Shown piece after piece: positions 39,787-53,039 of a stretch of 64,000 nucleotides of DNA. The stretch is from the NCBI GenBank assembly GCA_963966185.1, contig CAWZYM010000081.1:77501-141500 (forward strand), written 5' to 3'. Source of the DNA: Rhabditoides inermis. Taxonomy: Eukaryota; Nematoda; Chromadorea; Rhabditida; Rhabditidae. Positions within the stretch are counted from its first letter, which is position 1. Every line of letters begins with the position of its first letter. The notes under the pieces are model-generated. The model ran no database searches, was not told the DNA's origin, and saw nothing but the letters and a program-made list of their open reading frames with translations. The translations under genes were made by a program, and so were the position numbers.

Positions 39787-40028
39787 CATTTTGCGCATAC
39801 AGCCGTTCTTCACGCGCGCGCGCCAGCCCGCGAAATTTGAAAATTTCAAAACCTCAAGGATCTGCTAAACGCCACTGTTCCTTTAAGTGCATATGAGAGA
39901 GTAAAAGATCAGAGAGTAGGAGAGAATGCATATCAGTATCAGTGATCAATATATTATTGTTACTGATCTACTGATAGGCTTTGACTGCGGAGGCACGCGG
40001 TAGCGTGCCGCAACGCCTTCTAGAGCAA

Positions 40029-40071
<43 letters not shown>

Positions 40072-40442
40072 AGAAGAAGAAGCGGAGAAACGGAAAGTGT
40101 AGATTAGTTATAACATATTTATCACTCATATACCGATAGTCTTCGGCTGCATCTCGGAGCGCCTTCTATGAGCATAGGTAAGATAATATCAGTTGAGAAG
40201 CAAAAATTGTCAACCAGCTACTGATAGACTGTGACACTGTTCAAGAATTTGATATTACTGTAATTTAAAATTAAAGAACTACAATAAAGATCACTCATTT
40301 TTGGAAGGCTCTGACAACAGCACTTCTATCACAGTTCCTAATCGCACTTCCAGAGCACATATCAAGTCAATCTATATATTATTCGATAGATAATTTTCTC
40401 CTCTTTTTTATATCCATCTTTCTAGCGCGCGAAGCGCGCTAG

Positions 40443-43400
40443 TCTGGTGTAAGTGTAAAATGCCCTATGGTGTCTGTCCATACATCGCTCTACCGCGCCA
40501 CCCATTACTCCTATCTAGCCAAACGTGACATCGATCCGATGGTCTCGGTCCCGAGATGCAGGATTCCAATTTTCAGCTCGTTATCTCTCATATCCGCGGA
40601 GCTATAAGCTCCAGAAAGTCCGACGAAATAGCGCGTAATCAGAGAGAGTCAGACAGAAAACAGGCGAAATAGTGTGTGAGGCGAGGAGACGGGTCACTGA
40701 CGAATCGGCTGCGGAGAGTAGACCTTACAAGAACGAGCACTGCGGATCGCAGACTTCAGCTATCGAAAAACGGTTTCGACGTCACCTCTCTACACTCCCT
40801 CACCTACAAATCTGCCCGTAATCTTTTTATAACTCCTCCTGGTTTCCTTTCACGAAGTGATTTAGTCGAGGCGAGGCGACACCAAACAGTTGTCGCGGGC
40901 TTTTCAAGAAAACTAGGCATTCGTGTAAGGTCTCCCTTCACTACAACATGCAAATAGGTGGCCACTACACTTCTACCAAAATTTGCATCTTTTTGTGACC
41001 TCTGACGCCCGCTATCAATTAAATTCCTCTAATCGACGCCACTTTATTGCTCCGCGACGAGAGAGTGTGGCGAGGTGAGAGTGCGTCAGCTGCCAGTCTG
41101 TCTGATGTTAGAGAAAGAAACAGTAAATTGTGCAAATGAGCGAGAACATCACCACGCACTACGAAACAGCTCACCACACTCCACAAACTGTGTAAATTAT
41201 ATATTCTGAGCAAATATAATGCATTTCAGTAACAGTGATCAATATATTATTATTATTACTGATCTACTGATAGACTTTGACCGCGGAGGCGCGCGAAGCG
41301 TGCCGGAGCGCCTCCTATGTGCATCCGAGAGAGTGACATATCAGAGAGTCGGAGAGATTGCATATCAGTAACAGTGATCAATATATTCTTAATATTACTG
41401 ATCTACTGATAGACTTTGACCGCGGAGGCGCGCGAAGCGTGCCGGAGCGCCTCCTATGTGCATCCGAGAGAGTGACATATCAGAGAGTCGGAGAGAATGC
41501 ATATCAGTAACAGTGATCAATATATTCTTAATATTACTGATCTACTGATAGACTTTGACCGCGGAGGCGCGCGAAGCGTGCCGGAGCGCCTCCTATATGC
41601 ATCCGAGAAAGTGAAATATCAGAGATTCGGAGAAAATTCATATCAGTAGCAGTGATAAATATATTCTTATTATTACTGATCTACTGATAGAATTTGACCG
41701 CGGAGGCGCGCGGAGCGGCTGTCTATGATCATAGGCGAGAGTAGAGATTTTATAATATTAGATCCGTGATAACTAATCATTGTCAACCAGCTACTGATAT
41801 ATTATAGCGGAGGCGCGCGGAGCGGCTGTCTGTGATCATAGGCGAGAGTAGAGATTTTATAATATTAGATCCGTGATAACTAATCATTGTCAACCAGCTA
41901 CTGATAGAATTTGATCGTGGAGGCGCGCGGAGCGGATGTCTATGATAATAGGCGAGAGTAGAGATTTTTTAATATTAGATCCGTGATAACTAATCATTGT
42001 CAACCAGCTACTGATATATTATAGCGGAGGCGCGCGGAGCGGCTGTCTGTGATCATAGGCGAGAGTAGAGATTTTACAATATTAGATCCGTGATAACTAA
42101 TCATTGTCAACCAGCTACTGATAGAATTTGATCGTGGAGGCGCGCGGAGCGGATGTCTATGATAATAGGCGAGAGTAGAGATTTTATAATATTAGATCCG
42201 TGATAACTAATCATTGTCAACCAGCTACTGCTATATTATAGCGGAGGCGCGCGGAGCGGCTGTCTGTGATCATAGGCGAGAGTAGAGATTTTATAATATC
42301 AGATCGGTGATAACTAATCATTGTCAACCAGCTACTGATAGAATTTGATCGTGGAGGCGCGCGGAGCGGATGTCTATGATAATAGGCGAGAGTAGAGATT
42401 TTATAATATTAGATCCGTGATAACTAATCATTGTCAACCAGCTACTGATATATTATAGCGGAGGCGCGCGGAGCGGCTGTCTGTGATCATAGGCGAGAGT
42501 AGAGATTTTATAATATTAAATCCGTGATAACTAATCATTGTCAACCAGCTACTGATAGAATTTGATCGTGGAGGCGCGCGGAGCGGATGTCTATGATAAT
42601 AGGCGAGAGTAAAGATTTTATAATATTAGATATGTGATAACTAACCATTGTCAACCAGCTACTGATAGAATTTGACCGCTGAGGCGCGCGGAGCGGCTGT
42701 CTGTGATCAAAGGCGAGAGTAGAGATTTTATAATATTAGATCCGTGATAACTAACCATTGCCAACCAGCTACTGATGAAATTTGACCGCTGAGGCGCGCG
42801 GAGCGGCTGTCTGTGATCATAGGCGAGAGTAGAGATTTTATAATATTAGATCCGTGATAACTAATCATTGTCAACCAGCTACTGATAGAATTTGACCGCG
42901 GAGGCGCGCGGAGCGGCTATCTATGATCGTAGAGTAGTTAATTCATGACGAGAAAGTGAAAGATCAGAGAGTATAAGAAAATGCATATCTGTATCAGTGA
43001 TAAATGTATTATTATAAATACTGATCTACTGATCTACTGATAGAGTTTTAACGCGGAGGCGCGCGAAGCGTGGCGGAGCGCCTCCTATGTGCATCCGAGA
43101 GTGACATATCAGAGAGTCGGAGAGAATGCATATCAGTAACAGTGATCAATATATTCTTATTATTACTGATCTACTGATAGACTTTGACCGCGGAGGCGCA
43201 CGAAGCGTGCCGGAGCGCCTTCTTTGCGCATGAGAAAGAGTGAAAGATCAGAAAGATGGATAAATCGTAAAGCAACAATGAAAAAAAATATTATTTATCT
43301 ACTGATAGACTTTTACGCGAAGGTGGGCGGAGCGTGCCGGAGCGGTTTATATGAATGCAGGGAAGAGTGAGAGAGGAACCAGAGAGACGGTGAGACCGAG

Positions 43401-43924
43401 AAAATGTAGATCAGTAATATGAAAATATTTAATGCCACCGAACTATGTACTGATAATCTTTGTTAGCGGAGGCTCGCGGCAGCGTGACGGAGCGCTTTTT
43501 ATTAGCAAAGGAGAGAGTAGACCAGTGATAAATAAAAATAAATCTGGACTTATCAACAATTTACTGTTAGAATTTGACAGAATCTGTTTTGACAGCGAGA
43601 GGAACAGTGATATAAAAATAAAATCATTACTTATCGACTGTAGACTTTTAGACTTTGACAGCGTATGCGCGCGATAGCTTGCCAAAGCTCCTATGTATCA
43701 AAGAAGCGTGCAAATCATTATGACATATTTTTATAACACTGTAACATAACATGATTAATAATCATCTACTGGAGGAGTCTTGTAGAGTGATCGCGCAGCA
43801 AGAACTTCTTTCTTTCTATCTTAGCTTCTAGACTACATATAATATCAATCAATACATCAATCGATAGATAATTTCATCCTCTATCTGTTTATCTCTAATA
43901 CATCTAGCGCGCGAAGCGCGCTAG
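40443..43924 (+). mobile_element. Helitron-like element E9
   Basis: Second body type; it lacks the CT tract, the body passing directly into core units near 41220. 139-bp cores 41225-41690; 110-bp cores 41690-42940 organised as dimers; 139-bp type again 42950-43240, then degenerate units to about 43680. Palindrome 43904-43924. Confidence 0.7.
41796..42663 (+). repeat. 217-bp higher-order repeat, four copies
   Basis: Two variants of the 110-bp core alternate: one starts GATATATTATAGCGG, the other GATAGAATTTGATCGTGG with GCGGATGTCTATGATAATA. The first variant starts at 41796, 42013, 42230 and 42447, exactly 217 bp apart, so the dimer was amplified as a unit. Confidence 0.85.
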
Positions 43925-44826
43925 TTGCCTGTAAGTGTAAAATGCTCTATGGTTTCCGTACGTCCATCGCTCTACCGCGCCAGCCACTACTCCTATCTAG
44001 CCAAACGTGACATCGATCCGATGGTCTCGGTCCCGAGATGCAGGATTCCAATTTTCAGATCTTTATCTCTCATATCCGCGGAGCTATAAGCTCAAGAAGG
44101 TCCGACGAAATAGCGCGTAATCCGAGAGAGTCAGACAGAAAAGCAGCGAGATAGTGTGTCAGATGAAGAGACGGGTCACTGACGAATCGGGTGCGGCGAG
44201 TATACCTTACAAGAACGAGTACTGCGAATCGCAGACTTCAGCTATCGAAAAACGGTTTCGACGTCACTCCTCTACACTCCCTCACCTACAAATATGCCCG
44301 TAATCTTTTTATAAATCTTCCTGGTTTCCTTTCACGAAGTGATTTAGTCGAGGCGAGGCGACACCAAACAGTTGTCGCGGGCTGTTCAAGAAAACTAGGC
44401 AACCGTGTAAGGTCTCCCTTTACTACAACATGCAAATAGGTGGCCACTACACTTCTACCAAAATTTGCATCTTTTTGTGACCTCTGACGCTCGCTATCAA
44501 TTAAATTTCTCTAATCGACGTCGTTTTATTGCCCCGCGACGAGAGAGTGTGGCGAGGTGAGAGTGCGCCAGCTGCCAGTCTGTCTGCTGTTAGAGAAAGA
44601 GACAGTAAAATGACTGAGAGTATCACCATGCACTACGAAACAGCTCACCACACTCCAACAAACTACGCGATTACGATGTTCTGAGTAAATACAATAAAAC
44701 ATTACTATCATTCTATAATCAATCATGAAAGTGAGTCGAGGGGAAACACTTTGTAGTACCACCTCCTTTTCTCATCCTTTCTTTTTCGTCTCTCTCTCTT
44801 TCTCTCTTTCTTCTCTCTTGTTTTCA

Positions 44827-44867
<41 letters not shown>

Positions 44868-47800
44868 TTCTCACTTTTTTTCTCTCTCACTATCTCTTTG
44901 TTTTATAATAATTGTCAACCAGCTACTGATAGAATTTGACTGCTGAGGCGCGCGGAGCGGCTGTCTATGATCATAGGCGAGAGTAGAGATCTTATAATAT
45001 CAGATCCGTGATAACTTATCATTGTCAACCAGCTACTGATAGAATTTGACCGCTGAGGCGCGCGGAGCGGCTGTCTGTGATCATAGGCAACAGTAGAGAT
45101 TTTATAATATTAGATCCGTGATAACTAATCATTGTCAACCAGCTACTGATAGAATTTGACCGCGGAGGCGCGCGGAGCGGCTGTCTATGATCATAGGCGA
45201 GAGTAGAGATTTTATAATATCAGATCCGTGATAACTTATCATTGTCAACCAGCTACTGATAGAATTTGACCGCGGAGGCGCGCGGAGCGGCTGTCTGTGA
45301 TCATAGGCAAGAGTAGAGATTTTATAATATTAGATTCGTGATAACTAATCATTGTCAACCAGCTACTGATAGAATTTGACCGCGGAGGCGCGCGAAGCGG
45401 CTGTCTATGATCATAGGCGAGAGTAGAGATTTTATAATATCAGATCCGTGATAACTTATCATTGTCCACCAGCTACTGATATAATTTGACCGCTGAGGCG
45501 CGCGGAGCATGCCGGAGCGCTTTCTATGTTCATCAGAAAGATGGATAAATCGTGAAATAATAAAGAAAAAAGATTATTATTGATCTAATTATAGACTTTT
45601 ACGCGGAGGCGCGCGGGAGCGTGCCGGAGCGCCTTCTATGCGCATGAGAAAGAGTGAAGGATCAGAGAGATGGATAAATTGTGAAATAATATTTAAAAAA
45701 AAAACTATTATTGATCTAATTATAGACTTTTACGCGGAGGCGCGCGGAGCGTGCCGGAGCGCCTCCTATGTGCATCCGAGAGAGTGAAATATCAGAGAGT
45801 CGGAGAGAATGCATATCAGTAACAGTGATGAATATATACTTATTATTACTGATCTACTGATAGACTTTGACCGCGGAGGCGCGCGAAGCGTGCCGGAGCG
45901 CCTCCTATGTGCATCCGAGAGAGTAAAATATCAGAGAGTCGGAGAGAATGCATATCAGTAACAGTGATGAATATATTCTTATTATTACTGATCTACTGAT
46001 AGACTTTGACCGCGGAGGCGCGCGAAGCGTGCCGGAGCGCCCTCCATGTGCATACGAGAGAGATATCAGAGAGTCGGAGAAAGTGCATATCAGTAACAGT
46101 TATCAAAATATACTTATTATTACTGATCTACTGATAGACTTTGACCGCGGAGGCGCGCGAAGCGTGCCGGAGCGCCCTCTATGTGCATACGAAGGAGTAA
46201 AAGATCAGAGAGTCGGAGAGAATGCATATCAGTATCAGTGATCAATATATTATTATAATTACTGATCTACTAATCGGCTTTGACCGCGGAGGCGCGCGAA
46301 GTGTGCCAGAGCACCCTCTATGTGCATGCATACGAAAGAGTAAAAAATCAGAGAGTCGGGAAAAAAATGCATATCAGTATCAGTGATCAGTATATTATTA
46401 TAATTACTGATCTTTTGATCGGCTTTGACCGCGAAGGCGCGCGAAGCGTGCCGGAGCGCCTTATATGTGCATACGAAAAAGTCAAAAATCAGAGAGTCGG
46501 AGAAAATGCATATCAGTATCAGTGATCAATGTTTTATTTTATTTACTGATCTACTGATCGACTTTGACCGCGGAGGCGCGCGAAGCGTGCCGGAGCGCCT
46601 TCTATGTGCATACGAAAGAGTAAAATATCAGAGAGTAGGAGAAAATGCATATCAGTATCAGTGATCAGTATATTATTATAATTACTGATCTACTGATCGG
46701 CTTTGACCGCGGAGGCGCGCGGAGCGTGCCGGAGCGCCCTCTGTGTGCATACGGAAGAGTAAAAAATCAGAGAGTCGGAGAAAATGCATATCAGTATCAG
46801 TGATCAATGTTTTATTATAATTACTGTTCTACTGATCGGCTTTGACCGCGGAGGCGCACGAAGCGAGCCGGAGCGCTTTCTATGTGCATACGAGAAAGTA
46901 AAAGATCAAAGAGTCGGATAAAATGCATATCAGTATCAGTGATCAATGTATTATTATGATTACTGTTCTACTGATCGGCTTTGACCGCGGAGGCGCGCGA
47001 AGCGTGCCGGAGCGCTTTCTATGTGCGTACGAGAGAGTAAAAGATCAGAAAGTAGGAGAGAAGGCATATCAGTATCAGTGATCAGTATATTATTATAATT
47101 ACTGATCTACTGATCGGCTTTGACCGCGGAGGCGCGCGAAGCGTGCCGGAGCGCCCTTTATGTGCTTACGAGAGAGTAAATTATCAGAGAGTAGAAAAAA
47201 ATGCATATCAGTATCAGTGATCAGTATATTATTATAATTACTGATCTACTGATCGGCTTTGACCGCGGAGGCGCGCGAAGCGTGCCGGAGCGCCTTCTTG
47301 AGCAAAGGAGAGAGAGAGAGAAAAGCGGAGAAACGAAAAGTGTAGTTTAGTTATAACATATTTATCACTCATATACCGATAGTCTTCGGCTGCATCTCGG
47401 AGCGCGAGAATCAAAAGTGATCATTATATTATTATAATTACTGATCTACTGATCGGCTTTGACCGCGGAGGCGCGCGGAGCGTGCCGGAGCGCTTTCTAT
47501 ATGCCAAACGAGATAGTCAAAGATCAGAGAGTCGGAGAAAATGCATATCAGTATCAGTGATCAATGTATTATTATGATTACTGTTCTACTGATCGGCTTT
47601 GACCGCGGAGGCGCGCGAAGCGTGCCGGAGCGCATTCTATGTGCATACGAAAGAGTAAAAAATCAGAGAGTCGGAGAAAATGCATATCAGTATCAGTGAT
47701 CAATGTATTATTATGATTACTGTTCTACTGATCGGCTTTGACCGCGGAGGCGCGCGAAGCGTGCCGGAGCGCTTTCTATGTGCGTACGAGAGAGTAAAAG

Positions 47801-48473
47801 ATCAGAAAGTAGGAGAGAAGGCATATCAGTATCAGTGATCAGTATATTATTATAATTACTGATCTACTGATCGGCTTTGACCGCGGAGGCGCGCGGAGCG
47901 TGCCGGAGCGCTTTCTATATGCCAAACGAGATAGTCAAAGATCAGAGAGTCGGAGAAAATGCATATCAGTATCAGTGATCAATTTTTTCTTATTATTACT
48001 GATCTACTGATCGACTTTCACCGCGGAGGCGCGCGAAGCGTGCCGGAGCGCATTCTATGTGCATACGAAAGAGTAAAAAATCAGAGAGTCGGAGAAAATG
48101 CATATCAGTATCAGTGATCATTAAATTGTTATTTTTATTACTGGTAGGCTCTGACAGCGGAGCGTGCCGGAGCGCCTTCCATGAGCATAGTAAATACATC
48201 TGTAGAAAAGCAGTCAACCAGATACTATCAACCAGATAGACTGTGACACTTTCTAATTATTTGAAATCACTGAAAATAAAAAAGGAAATAAATAAGATCA
48301 GTCATCTACTGGAAGACTGACAACAGCACTTCTAGCACAGCTCCTAATATCACTTCCAGAGCGCATATCAAGTCAATCTATATATCAATCGATAGATAAT
48401 TTATAGAATATATATCAATCGATAGATAAATATATATTGTATACCTATATTTCTAGCGCGCGAAGCGCGCTAG
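43925..48473 (+). mobile_element. Helitron-like element E10
   Basis: Starts TTGCCTGTAAG; second body type; CT tract 44792-44896; 110-bp cores 44905-45480; then the longest 139-bp core array in the window (about 45500-48150), broken at about 47290-47420 by a tail-like piece with a short GA tract. The unit near 46990-47110 recurs near 47740-47860, indicating multi-unit duplication. Palindrome 48453-48473. Confidence 0.7.
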
Positions 48474-49402
48474 TCGCAGCGCCGCTGCGCCGCTCTGGCT
48501 AAATGTCCTATGGTGTCCGTCCGTCCGTCTCTCCACAAGGCCCACCGACGTATGGATTGCTACAAATTTGACATCTTCTTGAAGCCCTCGATCTGGAGAT
48601 GCGGTATAAAATAGAGGTTTTCGATAACTCTCCTCTCCGCGGACTTATAAGGCAAAACGTGACGGTTAGACAATCCGGCGAAATAGACTGCAAAAAGGCA
48701 AGAGTCAGACACTGAGCGACGAAATAGTGTGTCAATGATGAGAGGGAAAAGAAAGGCGGGGCCACAATTTATGCCTCTTTGAGTATACCTTACAAGAACG
48801 ATTACTGCGAATCGCAGACTTCAGCTATCGAAAAACGGTTTCGACGTCACTCCTCTACACTCCCTTACCCACAAATCTGCCCGTAATCTTTTTATAACTC
48901 TTTCTGGTTAGCTCTCACGAAGTGATTTAATCGAGGCGAGGCGAGACCAAACATTTGTCGCGGGCTGTTCAAGAAAAGTAGGCAACCGTGTAAGGTCTCC
49001 TTTTACTACAACGTGCATATAGGTGGCCACTACACTTCTACCAAAATTTGCATCATTTTGTGACCTCTGACGCCCGCTATCAATTAAATTCCTCTAATCG
49101 ACGTCGTTTCATTGCCCCGCGACGAGAGAGTGTGGCGAGGTGAGAGTGCGCCAGCTGCCAGTCTGTTTGCTGTTAGAGAAAGAGACAGTCAATTGTGCAA
49201 ATGAGCGAGAACATCACCATGCACTACGAAACAGCTCACCACACTCAAAAAACTGCGCTAATTTTATTTTTTTGAGCAAATACAATAAAATATTACTATA
49301 TGCACTCACGTCATTCTATATTCAATCAGGGAAGTGAGGCGAGGCGAAATACATGTAACCTCCTTTTCTCATCCCTCTCCTTTTCTCATCCCTCTCTTTT
49401 TC

Positions 49403-49441
<39 letters not shown>

Positions 49442-51123
49442 TCTTCCTCTCTTCCTCTCTCTATCTCTCTCTTATATTTTATAATATTAGATCAGTGATA
49501 ACTATAAATTATACTTGGATCTCTAATAAATAATATAAACTGTCAACCAGCTACTCATAGGCTTTTACCGCGGAGTGTGCCGGAGCGCCCTCTATGTGCA
49601 CACGAGAGATTGAAAGATCAGAGAGTAAGAGATAATGCATATCAGTATCAGTGATCAATATATTATTATAATTACTGATCTACTGATCGGCTTTGACCGC
49701 GGAGTCGCGCGAAGCGTGCCGGAGCGCCCTCTAAGTGCATACGAAAGAGTAAAAGATCAGAAGGTAGAAGAGATTGTATATCATTATCAGTGATTAATAT
49801 ATTATTATAATTACTGATATACTGATCGGCTTTGACCGCGGAGGCGCGCGAAGCGTGCCGGAGCGACTTCTCTGTGCATACGAAAGAGTAAAACATCAGA
49901 GAGTAGAAGAGATTGTATATCATTATCAGTGATTAATATATTATTATAATTACTGATATACTGATCGGCTTTGATCGCGGAGGCGCGCGAAGCGTGCCGG
50001 AGCGACTTCTCTGTGCATACGAAAGAGTAAAACATCAGAGAGTAGAAGAGATTGTATATCATTATCAGTGATTAATATATTATTATAATTACTGATCTAC
50101 TGATCGGCTTTGACCGCGGAGGCGCGCGAAGCGTGCCGGAGCGCCTTCTATGTGCATACGAAAGAGTAAAATATCAGAGAGTAGGAGAGAATGCATATCA
50201 GTATCAGTGATCAATGTTTCATTATAATTACTGATATACTGATCGGCTTTGACCGCGGAGGCGCGCGAAGCGTGCCGGAGCGCCTTCTATGTGCATACGA
50301 AAGAGTAAAAAATCAGAGAGTCGGAGAAAATGCATATCAGTATCAGTGATCAATGTATTATTATAATTACTGATCTACTGATCGGCTTTGACCGCGGAGA
50401 CGCGCGAAGCGTGCCGGAGCGACTTCTCTGTGCATACGAAAGAGTAAAACATCAGAGAGTAGAAGAGAATGCATATCAGTATCAGTGATCAATGTTTCAT
50501 TATAATTACTGATATACTGATCGGCTTTGACCGCGGAGGCGCGCGAAGCGTGCCGGAGCGCCTTCTAAGTGCATACGAAAGAGTAAAAGATCAGAAGGTA
50601 GAAGAGATTGTATATCATTATCAGTGATTAATATATTATTATAATTACTGATATACTGATCGGCTTTGACCGCGGAGGCGCGCGAAGCGTGCCGTAGCGA
50701 CTTCTCTGTGCATACGAAAGAGTAAAACATCAGAGAGTAAAAGAGATTGTATATCATTATCAGTGATTAATATATTATTATAATCACTGATCTACTGATC
50801 GGCTTCGACCGCGAAGCGTGCCGGAGCGCCTTCTATGAGCATAGTAATAATATTATCTGTAGAAAAGCAGTCAAGATAGTATCAACCAGATACTGATAGA
50901 CTGTGACACTTTCTATTTATTTGAAATTACTGAAAAAAAAATAATAAAAAAATCAGGAAATAAATAAAGATCAATCATCTACCGGAATACTCTGACAACA
51001 GCACTTCTAGCACAGATCCTAATAGCACTTCCAGAGCACATATCAAGTCAATCTATATATCAATCGATAGATAATTTTCTCCTCTTTTTTACACGTATAT
51101 TTCTAGCGCGCGAAGCGCGCTAG
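48474..51123 (+). mobile_element. Helitron-like element E11
   Basis: Body nearly identical to that of E4 (18465-19345), with GTCC repeats at the start; CT tract 49396-49471; 139-bp cores 49560-50815 with a distinctive variant (GTAGAAGAGATTGTATATC) repeated several times; palindrome 51103-51123. Confidence 0.7.
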
Positions 51124-52017
51124 TCGAGTGTAAGTGTAAAATGCCCTATGGTGTCTGTACGTCCATCGTTCTACCGCGCCACCCACTACTCCTATCTAGC
51201 CAAACGTGACATCGATCCGATGGTCTCGGTCCCGAGATGCAGGATTCCAATTTTCAGATCTTTATCTCTCATATCCGCGGAGCTATAAGCTCCAGAAAGT
51301 CCGACGAAAGAGCGCGTAATCAGAGAGAGTCAGACACAAAAGCGGCGAAATAGTGTGTCAGATGAAGAGACGGGTCACTGACGAATCGGCTGCGGCGAGT
51401 ATACCTTACAAGAACGAGTACTACGAATCGCAGACTTCAGCTATCGCAAAACGGTTTCGACGTCACTTCTCTACACTCCCTCACCTACAAATCTGCCCGT
51501 AATCTTTTTATAACTCCTCCTGGTTTCCTTTCACGAAGTGATTTAATCGAGGCGAGGCGACACCAAACAATTGTCGCGGGCTGTTCAAGAAAACTAGGCA
51601 ACCGTGTAAGGTCTCCCTTTACTACAACATGCATATAGGTGGCCACTACACTTCTACCAAAATTTGCATCTTTTTGTGACCTCTGACGCCCGCTATCAAC
51701 TAAATTCCTCTAATCGACGTCGTTTTATTGCCCCGCGACGAGAAAGTGTGGCGAGGTGAGAGTGCGCCAGCTGCCAGTCTGTCTGCTGTTAGAGAAAGAA
51801 ACAGTAAATTGTGCAAATGAGCGAGAACAGCACCATGCACTACGAAACAGCTCACCACACTCCACAAACTGTGCAAATTCTATATTCTGAGCAAATACAA
51901 TACAAATTTAACTGTATGCACTAACGACATTCTATATTCAATCAGGGAAGTGAGGCAAGGCGAAATACTATGTAACCTTCTTTTCTCATCCCTCTCCTTT
52001 TCTCATCCCTCTTTTTC

Positions 52018-52095
<78 letters not shown>

Positions 52096-52216
52096 TTCTC
52101 TCCCTCTCTCCCTCTCTTCCTCTATCTCTCTCATATTATGTTATGATTTCAGATTAATGATAACTATGAAGTCTACTTGGTTCTAAAATAAATAATAATT
52201 GTCAACCAGCTCTCTC

Positions 52217-52254
<38 letters not shown>

Positions 52255-52635
52255 TTTACTACTGTTTTATATTACTGATCTACTGGTCGACTAGGACCGC
52301 GGAGGCGCGCGGAGCGTGCCGGAGCGCTTTCTATGTGCATACGAGAGAGTAAAATATTCGAGAGTCTGAGAATTTGGTTATCAGTATCAGTGACCATTAT
52401 ATTATTATGACTATTATTATTACTGATCTACTGATCGGCTTTGACCGCGGAGGCGCGCGAAGCGTGCCGGAGCGCCCTCTATGTGCATACGAAAAAGTAA
52501 AAAATCAGAGAGTCGGAGAAAATGCATATCAGTAGCAGTGATCGATATATTATTATAATTACTGATCTACTGATCGACTTTGACCGCGGAGGCGCGCGGA
52601 GCGTTCCGGAGCGCCTTCTAGAGCAAAGGAGAGAA

Positions 52636-52667
<32 letters not shown>

Positions 52668-53039
52668 GGGGGGAGAGAAGCGGAGAAACGGAAAGTGTAG
52701 TTTAGTTATAACATATTTAGCACTCATATACCGATAGTCTTCGGGTGCATCTCGGAGCGCCTTCTATGAGCATAGGTAAGATAATATCAGTCGAGATGAA
52801 AAATTATCAACCAGCTACTGTTAGAATGTAACACTGTTCAAACATTTGATAATAATGTAAATTAAAACTAAGGAAATACAATAAAGATCATTCATTTTTG
52901 GAAGGCTCTGACAGCAGCACTTCTAGCACAGCTCTTAATAACACTTCCAGAGCACATATCAACTCAATCTATATATCAATCGATAGATAATTTTCTCCTC
53001 TATTTTATACCTATATTCCTAGCGCGCGAAGCGCGCTAG
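51124..53039 (+). mobile_element. Helitron-like element E12 (shortest)
   Basis: Second body type; CT tracts 52019-52132 and 52218-52249; only about two and a half 139-bp cores (52280-52620); GA tract about 52628-52673; tail; palindrome 53019-53039. E13 follows directly. Confidence 0.7.

Larger units (their letters stand above)
34741..39896. mobile_element. Large TTAA-flanked (T2/Kolobok-like) element carrying gene fragments
   Basis: Left end TTAAAGGAACAGTGGCG, right end the exact inverted copy, with TTAA at both edges (34741-34744, 39893-39896) and core-repeat sequence interrupted cleanly on both sides. The termini match the MITE at 7912-8273. Inside are an inverted pair of tRNA-derived repeats, inverted GC-rich blocks, a multi-exon midasin fragment on the minus strand and the 3' end of another gene on the plus strand. 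No transposase frame is visible. The terminal repeat is short (17 bp), so a chance arrangement of two MITE-like insertions around a host segment remains possible. Confidence 0.6.
32279..40442 (+). mobile_element. Helitron-like element E8, split by a 5.16-kb insertion
   Basis: Starts TCTGGTGTAAG with the second body type. CT tract 33162-33345; 139-bp cores 33430-33835; 110-bp cores 33836-34490; a 139-bp core is cut at 34740 and resumes at 39897 with GTGCATATGAGAGAG, the correct next position in the unit. GA tract 40031-40070; palindrome 40422-40442. Without the insertion it would be about 3 kb. Confidence 0.7.
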
